Source of the DNA: a bacterium
Lineage (GTDB): Bacteria > Patescibacteria > Gracilibacteria > 1-14-2-50-48-13
Reading direction: 5' to 3'
Assembly (NCBI GenBank): GCA_030430105.1
Contig: JAUIFW010000009.1
Span: 1-17,213, forward strand
DNA: 17,213 nucleotides
Positions 6,661 to 13,140 of the stretch are shown here, piece after piece. A program made the position numbers and the translations under genes. How positions within the stretch are numbered: position 1 is the first letter of the stretch; each line of letters opens with the position of its first letter. The notes beneath the pieces are model-generated. The model saw only the letters and a list, made by a program, of their open reading frames with translations. It did not search any database and had not been told where the DNA came from.

Positions 6661-7989
6661 ATGAAGGCATTGCTAGATCATCTGTATAGGTCGCCAGAGA
6701 GTTTCGGTGGAGCGCATGAGGAAAATACTCCCTCGCACACTGAGTCAGGACAAGAAAGTTCTGGGGCGGGAAAGGAGTTTTCTGCAGAGGAAAGTGCAAA
6801 CTATATAGAGTCTCAGAAGGACATTCGCTCAGAATCTGAACTCTTTACAAAGGTCAAAGGAGACGTTGCAGATGTATTAAAGAGGGCACCTAAAACTGTG
6901 CTTGATCTTGCACGTAAAGGGATGCATGCAGATGTGCTGAATGAAGCATACCAGTTAGAAGAGTTTATATATTTGCGAGATAAGGGAGAGCTAGATAAGT
7001 ATAAAGGGGGAGATGCGGCATCTAAGGAAGTGGAGCAGGCTGCAGACAATGCTTGGAGTAAGTGGGTGAGCACTAATGGGGCAGAAGGAGGTGATGTGGA
7101 CTATAACGCCGCTGATACTGGAGTGGTTGGAATTGGAGCAAGTTCAGAGGAGCTTGAGCGATACTTAGCTGATCCTGATAAAGCCAGTGCAAAGGCCTAC
7201 TTGGAGAAAAAAGAAAAAAACGCGAGTCTGAAAGCTGCTCAAATTTTGTATAAGGAATTAGGTAGGCGACTCAGTCCTGAGCTTGAAACCGGGTATCCAG
7301 CAATGTTGAAAACCTATCCGTATCTCAAGGAGGTAAGTGAGTACTTTAAGGACTATTTCGCTAACCCGGAAGAGTACCCTACGTCTGCTGAAAAAAGGGA
7401 GGATGCTCGTAAACAAGAGACGGAAGAAAAGGCTAAGGATGCAACAAGAGTAGAAGCTCTGGAAAACGACCTAGAAAACACAGAAAAGAAAGCAGATATA
7501 GAAAGCATTGCCGCAAAGGGTATTGAAACATCCTTAGAAGATACTTTGAAAACTCTTCATCCCGAAGCGGAGAAACCCCTTGAACAGGTTACAGAAGAAG
7601 AATTTGAGCAGCTTATGGACAGGATGGTAAATCTTGGGAAGGGGGCGCAGTTACTGCATAAGGATTTTTCAAAGGAGAGTTTTCATGCGGGTGAAGAACT
7701 TGAGTTTGATAAAACTGCGCTAGAAAGTCTGAAAGCTAAGGCTCCTAAACTGTACCAAGTACTTTCAGAGCATTGGTACACCTTCGTACCAGAAGAGGTG
7801 GTAACCTTGGGGAAACCCTTTGTTCTCAAGTATCTCATTCCGTGGAACGTGCATCGAGGCAAGGAAGATAAAAAATTCTACGACAATGGAAGAGAGGTAA
7901 GCCTAGAGGAGGTAATGGAATGTAAGGTAGTCGCAGTCAAGGGGGCGAGCGAACCACAAAAGGAAGAGGAAAAAACTGAGGAAGAGTAG
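6661..7989 (+). CDS. Uncharacterised 442-aa highly charged protein
   Basis: No family is recognised. The protein has no signal peptide or membrane segment and is very rich in Glu, Lys and Ala. Residues ~14-50 are Ser/Gly/Glu-rich low complexity. Residues ~55-130 look helical (VADVLKRAPKTVLDLARKG, then LNEAYQLEEFIYLRDKGELD). Residues ~160-240 include a helical segment ending in KTYPYLKEVSEYFKDYF. Residues ~245-295 form a likely coiled coil, and ~300-425 a more globular end with HWYTFVPEEVVTLGKPF. The tail is acidic/basic low complexity (EEEKTEEE). The ATG lies about 20 nt after the predicted transcription start, with no ribosome binding site; another in-frame ATG is far downstream, so this start is favoured. 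The gene has its own promoter and is followed by repeat element E. It may be a scaffold or structural protein, but that is only an inference from composition. Confidence 0.75.
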   Translation: MKALLDHLYRSPESFGGAHEENTPSHTESGQESSGAGKEFSAEESANYIESQKDIRSESELFTKVKGDVADVLKRAPKTVLDLARKGMHADVLNEAYQLEEFIYLRDKGELDKYKGGDAASKEVEQAADNAWSKWVSTNGAEGGDVDYNAADTGVVGIGASSEELERYLADPDKASAKAYLEKKEKNASLKAAQILYKELGRRLSPELETGYPAMLKTYPYLKEVSEYFKDYFANPEEYPTSAEKREDARKQETEEKAKDATRVEALENDLENTEKKADIESIAAKGIETSLEDTLKTLHPEAEKPLEQVTEEEFEQLMDRMVNLGKGAQLLHKDFSKESFHAGEELEFDKTALESLKAKAPKLYQVLSEHWYTFVPEEVVTLGKPFVLKYLIPWNVHRGKEDKKFYDNGREVSLEEVMECKVVAVKGASEPQKEEEKTEEE

Positions 7990-8002
7990 AAAGTTAGAAT
8001 AT

Positions 8003-8121
8003 TCACTAATCACTAATCACAATTCACTGCTCTATATCCAATGAATATGGAGCACTCTAAACCGGTTAAGACCTTTATTATAAAGCAGTGAAAAGTGAAC
8101 AGTGACTAGTGACCAGTGGTC
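8003..8121. repeat. Inverted repeat built from 7-nt units (element E)
   Basis: The left arm 8003-8030 is four units of TCACNNN and the right arm 8087-8121 is five units of AGTGNNN. Bases 8003-8036 pair with 8079-8112 at 28 of 34 positions, around a loop of about 42 nt. It has the same architecture and unit family as element A but a different loop. It separates the 442-aa gene from tRNA-Cys. Confidence 0.75.
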
Positions 8122-8152
8122 GTTATCTTTGCTACGCAAACATAACCACCCC

Positions 8153-8180
8153 TTGCACAACCCAAACTTTTCCGTACACT
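8153..8180 (+). promoter_or_regulatory. Promoter of tRNA-Cys
   Basis: TTGCAC (8153-8158), a 16-nt spacer and TACACT (8175-8180). The predicted start near 8187 lies about 4 nt before the mature 5' end. Confidence 0.6.
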
Positions 8181-8190
8181 TCTCCCGCAT

Positions 8191-8264
8191 GGTGCCATGG
8201 CCGAGTGGTTAGGCAGAGGTCTGCAAAACCTTGTACGGCGGTTCGATTCCGCCTGGCACCTCCA
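8191..8264 (+). tRNA. trnC: tRNA-Cys (anticodon GCA)
   Basis: A full cloverleaf can be drawn. The acceptor stem 8191-8197 pairs with 8254-8260 over 7 bp. The D stem is GCC/GGC (8200-8202 and 8212-8214). The anticodon stem 8216-8220 pairs with 8228-8232 (one G-T), with loop 8221-8227 carrying GCA at 8223-8225. The T stem is GGCGG/CCGCC around TTCGATT. The discriminator base is U (8261), a known identity element of tRNA-Cys, and CCA is encoded at 8262-8264. It is a single tRNA with its own promoter and terminator, flanked on both sides by 7-mer repeat arrays. Confidence 0.96.
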
Positions 8265-8265
8265 G

Positions 8266-8310
8266 AGTTCGCCAAAGGCGAACTAAAATGACAAATTTCA
8301 AATGACAAAT
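8266..8310. repeat. GC hairpin plus 7-mer array after tRNA-Cys (element F, left)
   Basis: A perfect 8-bp hairpin, 8266-8273 with 8277-8284 around AAA, starts one base after the tRNA CCA. Bases 8283-8310 are four 7-mers of the form NNMAAAT, the complement of the ATTTGNN family in element D. The region also forms a large inverted repeat with 8360-8388. Confidence 0.65.
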
Positions 8311-8313
8311 GTC

Positions 8314-8338
8314 AGAGTACAAAGAGTACTCTTTTTTT
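8314..8338 (+). terminator. Intrinsic terminator of tRNA-Cys
   Basis: AGAGTAC (8314-8320) pairs with GTACTCT (8326-8332) around a 5-nt loop and runs into a T-tract. Confidence 0.8.
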
Positions 8339-8360
8339 GACGTACAGTTGAAACACGCCC

Positions 8361-8423
8361 ATTTGTTATTTGAAATTTGATATCTGAACTTATTTAATCG
8401 CGTTTGACGCGACTAAATAAGTT
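8361..8423. repeat. 7-mer array and long hairpin at the end of priA (element F, right)
   Basis: Bases 8361-8388 are four 7-mers of the form ATYTGNN. An AT-rich 16-bp hairpin follows: 8387-8402 with 8408-8423 around TTTGA, complementary at 15 of 16 positions, the odd pair being G-U in the minus transcript. The hairpin contains the last codons and the stop codon of priA, and it may act as that gene's terminator although a T-tract is lacking. Confidence 0.65.
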
Positions 8424-9438
8424 GCCCAGGTTCCACATCCACCCGCACATCTCTCGGTACTTCCACCTCCTTCAAAAGCTCTCTCGCCCCCTCGCCTCGG
8501 AGCAAAATCAAATAGTGAAACTTACTATACTGCTTAAACCGAAAGGCAGGGGAGTGCGAGACATGCACAGGCAGTTCGAGCTTCTTGGCAGACTGTTTCA
8601 ACCGCTCCTCGAGCTCCTTAGATCTTCGATAGGCCTCTGCCTCGTCCCGGTGCACCAAATCAAGTTTGATCACTTCCGCAAAAGGAGGAAAGCCATATTT
8701 CTTCCTCTCCTCCAATTCATTCTTGTAGAAGCTTTTGTAATCCCCAGAGAGCGCTGCCTGAAGAGCCGGATGTTCTGGAGAGTAGGTCTGCACCACCACC
8801 GTACCTTCCTGTCCCTGCCTAGAGACACGACCATGCACCTGGTTGAGCAGCTGAAACATGCGCTCCTCCGCGCGAAAATCAGGAATATGTAGCCCAAGAT
8901 CAGCAAGAAGGATGCCAACAAAGCTCACCTGAGGAAAATCAAAGCCCTTCGCAAGGATTTGTGTCCCAAGGACAATGTCAATAGCACCGCTATGCATGTC
9001 TGCTAGGAGTTTTTCATAGGAACCCTTGGTACTCATCGTATCCATATCCACCCGTTGTACACGCTTGCACGGAAATTTTTTTCGTAACTCTTGTTCAATA
9101 CGCTGCGTTCCCACGCCAATCGGAGTAAGGCCATCACCCCCGCAGGTGGGGCAAAAGGTTGGCACCTCCTTTTCTGTATCACAGTAGTGACAGCGGAATC
9201 TGGGCCCCTTATCCGTGTGATAGGTATAGGCAACGTCACATGACTCACAGCGAAAGGTATGGCCACATGCGCGGCAGAGCACGGCGCCAGAGTGACCACG
9301 TTTGTTTAAAAACAGCAAACACTGCTCGTTTTTAGAGAGGGTTTCCTCCATGTGATGCACTAAAAAGTCACTCAAAGGAGAGAAATTTCTGCGCTTTTCT
9401 TCAATACGAAGATCTACTACATAGGTTTTTACGCTCAT
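8413..9438 (-). CDS. priA: PriA (primosomal protein N') C-terminal half; N-terminal half absent
   Basis: PriA is the 3'-to-5' helicase that recognises stalled forks and reloads the replicative helicase. Normal PriA is roughly 700 aa or more; this is 341 aa. It starts exactly at helicase lobe 2 (VVDLRIEEKRRNFSPLSDFL). All eight zinc-binding cysteines are present in four CxxC pairs (C55/C58, C64/C67, C83/C86, C96/C99). The GTQILAKGFDFPQV motif is at ~158-171, LLADLGLHIPDFRAEER at ~177-193, and the C-terminal domain follows. Missing are the 3'-DNA-binding domain and lobe 1 with Walker A and DEAH. Motif VI reads QVHGRVSRQG where the family has QVAGRAGRG. The in-frame sequence upstream of 9438 is open to 9540 but has no ATG, GTG or TTG start and no resemblance to PriA. 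A -10-like TATACC at 9481-9476 fits this start. Helicase activity seems impossible unless lobe 1 is encoded elsewhere. Confidence 0.85.
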   Translation of the reverse strand: MSVKTYVVDLRIEEKRRNFSPLSDFLVHHMEETLSKNEQCLLFLNKRGHSGAVLCRACGHTFRCESCDVAYTYHTDKGPRFRCHYCDTEKEVPTFCPTCGGDGLTPIGVGTQRIEQELRKKFPCKRVQRVDMDTMSTKGSYEKLLADMHSGAIDIVLGTQILAKGFDFPQVSFVGILLADLGLHIPDFRAEERMFQLLNQVHGRVSRQGQEGTVVVQTYSPEHPALQAALSGDYKSFYKNELEERKKYGFPPFAEVIKLDLVHRDEAEAYRRSKELEERLKQSAKKLELPVHVSHSPAFRFKQYSKFHYLILLRGEGARELLKEVEVPRDVRVDVEPGQLI

Positions 9439-9526
9439 GTAAACCCATATCCATAGGAGGTAAACATAGGTAAATGGTATACTAAAGCGAGAGACAAGAA
9501 AAAGAAAAAGAGGGAAATCCAGGATC

Positions 9527-9567
9527 TTGACTCTGCACTGTTAGCACTCTAAACTAATGAGTGCTAA
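9527..9567 (+). promoter_or_regulatory. clpC promoter with overlapping CIRCE (HrcA operator)
   Basis: TTGACT (9527-9532), a 17-nt spacer and TAAACT (9550-9555) form a sigma-70-type promoter. TTAGCACTC (9541-9549) and GAGTGCTAA (9559-9567), separated by 9 nt, form a perfect CIRCE element with the -10 box inside the 9-nt gap. CIRCE is the known binding site of the heat-shock repressor HrcA, so bound HrcA should block the polymerase directly. Transcription should start near 9562. Confidence 0.93.
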
Positions 9568-9592
9568 GTCTATACTTCAACGAACGAAACTC

Positions 9593-12322
9593 ATGTCAGA
9601 CAACAACTTCGACAAGTTTACTCCAGAGGCCAAGAAAGCTCTCCTATATGCGGAGCAAGAGGCCAGGAATGAGAAGATTGGCTATATCGGAACGGAGCAC
9701 GTACTACTAGGTATTTTGAGTCAAAAGGATTCCCTAGGGAGCGTGGTACTCCAGCATTTCAACGTCAATGTCGACAATATCAAAGCGATTCTCCACGAAT
9801 CCAATAGTAAGCGTCAGCACAATGAGCCAGATGGCAATCTCGAGCTGACAGGCTTTGCCAAGAAAACTATACGAGACGCTGTCTCTACAGCGTACAAATT
9901 CAACCATACAAACGTAGGTCCAGAGCACATGCTCTACGCCCTTGTAAGTCAGGAGGGTACGGCTGCCGTGGTTATTTTGGAAGAGCTCAAGGTATCTCCC
10001 GAGGATATCAAGGGGAAGCTTGAGGAGATCTTTACGCAGGGCGAAGGCCAGCGTCAAAGTATCAATCAGTTCATGCAACCCTTCCAGAGTATGATGAACA
10101 ATCTCGGTGGACAGCAGGGGAATGGACAGTTCTTTATCCAGGGCAATATGCAGCAGGGAGGATTCCAGCAGATGAATGGTGGTATTCCCCAGGATATGCC
10201 CATCCAGCAGGAGCCAAGGGCGCAAAAAGGAGGTGGAAAATCCAAGACTCCAGCGCTTGACTATTTCACGCACGATCTGACCAAGGAGGCGTCCGACAAG
10301 GGGCTAGATCCTGTGATCGGTCGAGATGAGGAGATTGAGCGACTAGTAGCTATCTTGAATCGAAAGACAAAGAACAACCCCGTACTTATTGGTGAACCAG
10401 GAGTAGGTAAGACCGCAGTGGTAGAAGGGTTCGCACAGAGAATTGCTGCAGGTGAGGTGCCAAGTTCTATGCAAGGGAAGAAGCTTCTTTCTCTCGATAT
10501 GTCCGCACTTGTGGCAGGTACCAAGTATCGAGGTGAGTTCGAGGCGCGTATGAAGCAGGTACTCGACGAGGCTTCAAGTAAGGAAAACGATATCATCCTC
10601 TTTGTGGATGAGATGCATATGATGATGGGAGCAGGTTCCGCAGAAGGGTCACTCGACGCTTCCAATATGCTCAAGCCTCTTCTTGGACGAGGAAAACTCC
10701 AGGTGATTGGTGCAACCACGGTCAAAGAATATAGAAAACATGTGGAGGAAGATCACGCCTTTGAGCGAAGGTTTCAGCCCGTGATGGTGGAAGAACCCTC
10801 AGAGGAGGATACACTCCTCATCCTCAAGGGTATCCGCCAGAGTTTCGAAGACTACCATTCTCTCCGAATTGCCGATGAGGCGCTTGAGACAGCAGTAAGG
10901 TTGTCAAAGCGCTATGTACAGGATCGCTTCCTTCCAGATAAGGCTATCGACCTTCTTGATGAAGCGTGTGCCGTGAAGGATATCGAGCGAGGTGATAAGG
11001 ACGCGGAGAAAATGAGAAAGATCAAGAAACAACTCGAGAAGGCTGTGCGTGCCAAGGAATCTGCCGTAGCGGCGCAGGAGTATGAAAAGGCAAAGAAGCA
11101 TCGGGATAAGGAGCTTGCCTTTACGAAGGAGCTCAAAGACCTCAAGCAAAAGCGCACGATCCCAGCTGGTCGCAGACCAATTATTGGTGCGGAGGAAGTG
11201 GGTGTGGTGCTTTCTAAGGCTACGGGTATTCCGGTATCCAAGCTTGTTGGGTCTGAGCTTTCCTCACTTCGTAAGTTAGAGGGGACGCTCAAGAAGCGTA
11301 TTGTTGGGCAGGACAATGCCATCGAACGTATCGCAAAGGCGATCCGAAGAAGTCGTGTGGGGATCTCCGATTCCAACCGCCCTATTGGCTCATTCCTTTT
11401 CCTAGGCCCTACAGGTGTTGGTAAGACTGCATTGGTAAAGGCTTTGGCAAAAGAAATCTACAATGATGAAAAGGCTCTACTGAAGTTTGATATGTCTGAG
11501 CTCATGGAGCGACACAACGTATCAAGACTTCTTGGAACCACGGCTGGATATGTGGGGTATGGGGACGGAGGACAGCTTACAGAGGCTGTGCGAAAGAAGC
11601 CGTATTCAGTGGTTCTTTTCGATGAGATCGAGAAGGCGCATCCAGATGTATTCAACATCCTCCTTCAGATTCTAGAGGATGGGTATGTTACCGATGGAAA
11701 GGGGCGACGTATCAATTTCCGTAATACGGTGATTGTGATGACCTCCAATATTGGAGCAGAGCGCTTCACTAAGCAGGCACAGCGTATCGGGTTCAATCTA
11801 GAGGCCAGTAGTGACCAGGGGTTGGAGCGAGAGTATGACGCTATCCAAAAGGATGTACTTGATGATGTAAAGAAGGCGCTCAAGCCAGAGCTCTACAACC
11901 GAATTGACTCTGTGGTTGTCTTTAGAGCCCTCAAGCATGCGCAGGTTCTAGATATCGTGAATATCGAGCTTGGTTATCTCCAAGATCGCTTAGCAGAACA
12001 AGAAATCACGCTCTTTGCTACCAAGGATGCTGTAGACTTCCTTGCAACAGTAAGTTTCGATCCACTCTACGGAGCGCGTCCAGTTCGAAGAAAACTCCAG
12101 GAACTAGTAGAGGATCCGCTCACTGATTTAGTCATCGACGGAGATGTGGTAGCGGGAGATCGTGTGGTGATTGAAACGGAAGGAAAGGAGAAGAAGTCTA
12201 TTGTACTCCGAAAGGCAAAGATCAATGAAAAGGTCGAAAAACTTGTGAAGTTCATGGAGATGCCCGCAAAAGAAAAGGCGGCAGAAAAGAAAGAAGAGAA
12301 AACTGCGAAGACAAGTTCATAG
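9593..12322 (+). CDS. clpC: ATP-dependent Clp protease ATP-binding subunit ClpC
   Basis: ClpC is a hexameric AAA+ unfoldase that feeds damaged or tagged proteins to ClpP in the cytoplasm. From the chosen start it is 909 aa. The double Clp N-domain is at ~1-150 (FTPEAKKALLYAEQEA; TEHVLLGIL). An unusual Gln/Gly/Met-rich linker follows at ~155-212. D1 has Walker A GEPGVGKT at 267-274 and Walker B DE at 339-340. A UVR-like middle segment is at ~490-510. D2 has Walker A GPTGVGKT at 605-612, Walker B DE at 677-678 and an IGF tripeptide at ~732-734 that fits the ClpP-docking loop. The tail is Lys/Glu-rich. An earlier in-frame ATG at 9557 lies inside CIRCE and before the predicted transcription start, so 9593 is preferred; it gives MSDNNFDKFTPEAKKA, the usual beginning. 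The leader is ~30 nt without a Shine-Dalgarno site. clpP is not in the window. Confidence 0.96.
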   Translation: MSDNNFDKFTPEAKKALLYAEQEARNEKIGYIGTEHVLLGILSQKDSLGSVVLQHFNVNVDNIKAILHESNSKRQHNEPDGNLELTGFAKKTIRDAVSTAYKFNHTNVGPEHMLYALVSQEGTAAVVILEELKVSPEDIKGKLEEIFTQGEGQRQSINQFMQPFQSMMNNLGGQQGNGQFFIQGNMQQGGFQQMNGGIPQDMPIQQEPRAQKGGGKSKTPALDYFTHDLTKEASDKGLDPVIGRDEEIERLVAILNRKTKNNPVLIGEPGVGKTAVVEGFAQRIAAGEVPSSMQGKKLLSLDMSALVAGTKYRGEFEARMKQVLDEASSKENDIILFVDEMHMMMGAGSAEGSLDASNMLKPLLGRGKLQVIGATTVKEYRKHVEEDHAFERRFQPVMVEEPSEEDTLLILKGIRQSFEDYHSLRIADEALETAVRLSKRYVQDRFLPDKAIDLLDEACAVKDIERGDKDAEKMRKIKKQLEKAVRAKESAVAAQEYEKAKKHRDKELAFTKELKDLKQKRTIPAGRRPIIGAEEVGVVLSKATGIPVSKLVGSELSSLRKLEGTLKKRIVGQDNAIERIAKAIRRSRVGISDSNRPIGSFLFLGPTGVGKTALVKALAKEIYNDEKALLKFDMSELMERHNVSRLLGTTAGYVGYGDGGQLTEAVRKKPYSVVLFDEIEKAHPDVFNILLQILEDGYVTDGKGRRINFRNTVIVMTSNIGAERFTKQAQRIGFNLEASSDQGLEREYDAIQKDVLDDVKKALKPELYNRIDSVVVFRALKHAQVLDIVNIELGYLQDRLAEQEITLFATKDAVDFLATVSFDPLYGARPVRRKLQELVEDPLTDLVIDGDVVAGDRVVIETEGKEKKSIVLRKAKINEKVEKLVKFMEMPAKEKAAEKKEEKTAKTSS

Positions 12323-12341
12323 TAGGTGATATACAAGGAAC

Positions 12342-12367
12342 AAAGAGGTCCGAGAGGGCCTCTTTTT
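12342..12367 (+). terminator. Intrinsic terminator of clpC
   Basis: Arms 12342-12351 and 12356-12365 pair over 10 bp with one G-T wobble around GAGA, ending in a T-tract. Confidence 0.88.
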
Positions 12368-12373
12368 GTATGC

Positions 12374-12440
12374 TTGACAAAGCGTATTGACAATTGTCTA
12401 GAATGGGTATAATGGAATCAATCTTAACATAAAAAGGAGG
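12374..12440 (+). promoter_or_regulatory. Promoter, palindrome and strong ribosome binding site of the 164-aa gene
   Basis: TTGACA occurs at 12374-12379 and 12387-12392, with a perfect TATAAT at 12408-12413; the nearer -35 gives a short 15-nt spacer. The palindrome GACAATTGTC (12389-12398) overlaps the nearer -35 and could be an operator. AGGAGG at 12435-12440 lies 5 nt before the ATG. Confidence 0.6.
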
Positions 12441-12445
12441 CCAAA

Positions 12446-12940
12446 ATGGAATCTAAGAATTTCATGCGGCATCCCCAGTATGGGGATCGGGTCGAGTTCA
12501 AACCCATTGGAAATATTGAACTAAACTTCACCTCGTTGGAGGTGAATAATGGAGACGGAAGCATTCTGGCTCCGGGAGGGCAATACTCTATCAATGTTGA
12601 ACAAGTGCTCGAATTGAGCGCCTTTGGCGCAGTAGAGCATTTCATTCCGGTCTGTATGTCCGTGATCCCTTTGGAGGGAATGACAATTCGTCCTTTGATC
12701 ACTGTTCGGTCTGACTCCTTTCACCAGGAGTTTCGGCTGCAGTCTACAGAAGGAAAATTTTCTTTCTTTCTACCATTGCGTGACTTACCAGAAGTGACGG
12801 ATATGGATTACACTCCTGAAGAGCTCAGAAGAGCAATTCAGAATCAGTGGATCCGATTCGATTCACACCGCTTCTCTCTCACACTAACCATGTCGGGTGG
12901 CTCTCAAGAGGACCTGGCGCAAGCCTTCTCCGCACCCTAG
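12446..12940 (+). CDS. Uncharacterised 164-aa protein
   Basis: No family is recognised. The protein has no signal peptide or membrane segment, and its pattern of alternating hydrophobic residues suggests a mainly beta-stranded fold: IGNIELNFTSLEV at ~22-34, QYSINVEQVLELSAF at ~46-60, FIPVCMSVIPLEG at ~66-78, IRPLITVRSDSF at ~81-92 and HRFSLTLTMSG at ~141-151, with one likely helix, TPEELRRAIQNQW, at ~123-135. The start has the strongest ribosome binding site in the window (AGGAGG, 5-nt spacing). The gene has its own promoter and terminator, so it is monocistronic. A GCGCC-TTT-GGCGC hairpin sits inside the coding sequence at 12618-12630. Function is unknown. Confidence 0.78.
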   Translation: MESKNFMRHPQYGDRVEFKPIGNIELNFTSLEVNNGDGSILAPGGQYSINVEQVLELSAFGAVEHFIPVCMSVIPLEGMTIRPLITVRSDSFHQEFRLQSTEGKFSFFLPLRDLPEVTDMDYTPEELRRAIQNQWIRFDSHRFSLTLTMSGGSQEDLAQAFSAP

Positions 12941-13004
12941 GGTAGGAGTTGGTATAGGCGTTCTCCAAGCCTAAAAACTGGAGAAAAAAGAAAAAAGAAC
13001 ACTG

Positions 13005-13032
13005 AGCCCTCACTATACGTGGGGGCTTCTTT
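13005..13032 (+). terminator. Intrinsic terminator of the 164-aa gene
   Basis: Arms 13005-13013 and 13019-13027 pair over 9 bp with one T-G wobble around TATAC, followed by an interrupted T-tract. Confidence 0.75.
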
Positions 13033-13044
13033 GCATATCTGAAA

Positions 13045-13073
13045 TATGGATTAGAGGGGTAAGCTGATCCATA
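13045..13073. repeat. Short inverted repeat upstream of the 135-aa gene
   Basis: TATGGAT (13045-13051) and ATCCATA (13067-13073) form a 7-bp inverted repeat with a 15-nt gap, ending 10 bases before the -35 box. It may be an operator; there is no further support. Confidence 0.35.
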
Positions 13074-13082
13074 GAAAAAATC

Positions 13083-13133
13083 TTGCCTACAAGAAGAAGG
13101 GTAGCATAATAGCCGCAAATCACAGAAGAGAGG
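13083..13133 (+). promoter_or_regulatory. Promoter and ribosome binding site of the 135-aa gene
   Basis: TTGCCT (13083-13088), a 16-nt spacer and CATAAT (13105-13110). AGAGG at 13129-13133 lies 7 nt before the ATG. Confidence 0.6.
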
Positions 13134-13140
13134 TAAGCAG

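Noticed and set aside
748..8121. Insertion sequence ends
   Set aside because: The inverted arms enclose only ~42-56 nt with no transposase and no clear target duplication.
8109..8291. Possible 60-aa protein overlapping the tRNA region
   Set aside because: The frame lies over tRNA-Cys and its promoter and has no ribosome binding site.
748..8388. CRISPR array as explanation for the heptamer repeats
   Set aside because: Units are 7 nt, degenerate and without spacers; no cas gene is nearby.
9455..9485. AGGAGG followed by ATG at 9474 in the priA-clpC gap (plus strand)
   Set aside because: The frame is three codons long (M-V-Y-stop), and the spacing of 13 nt is too long; most likely chance.
9557..9592. 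In-frame ATG at 9557 as the clpC start
   Set aside because: It lies within the CIRCE element and before the predicted transcription start; the next ATG at 9593 gives the standard ClpC N-terminus.
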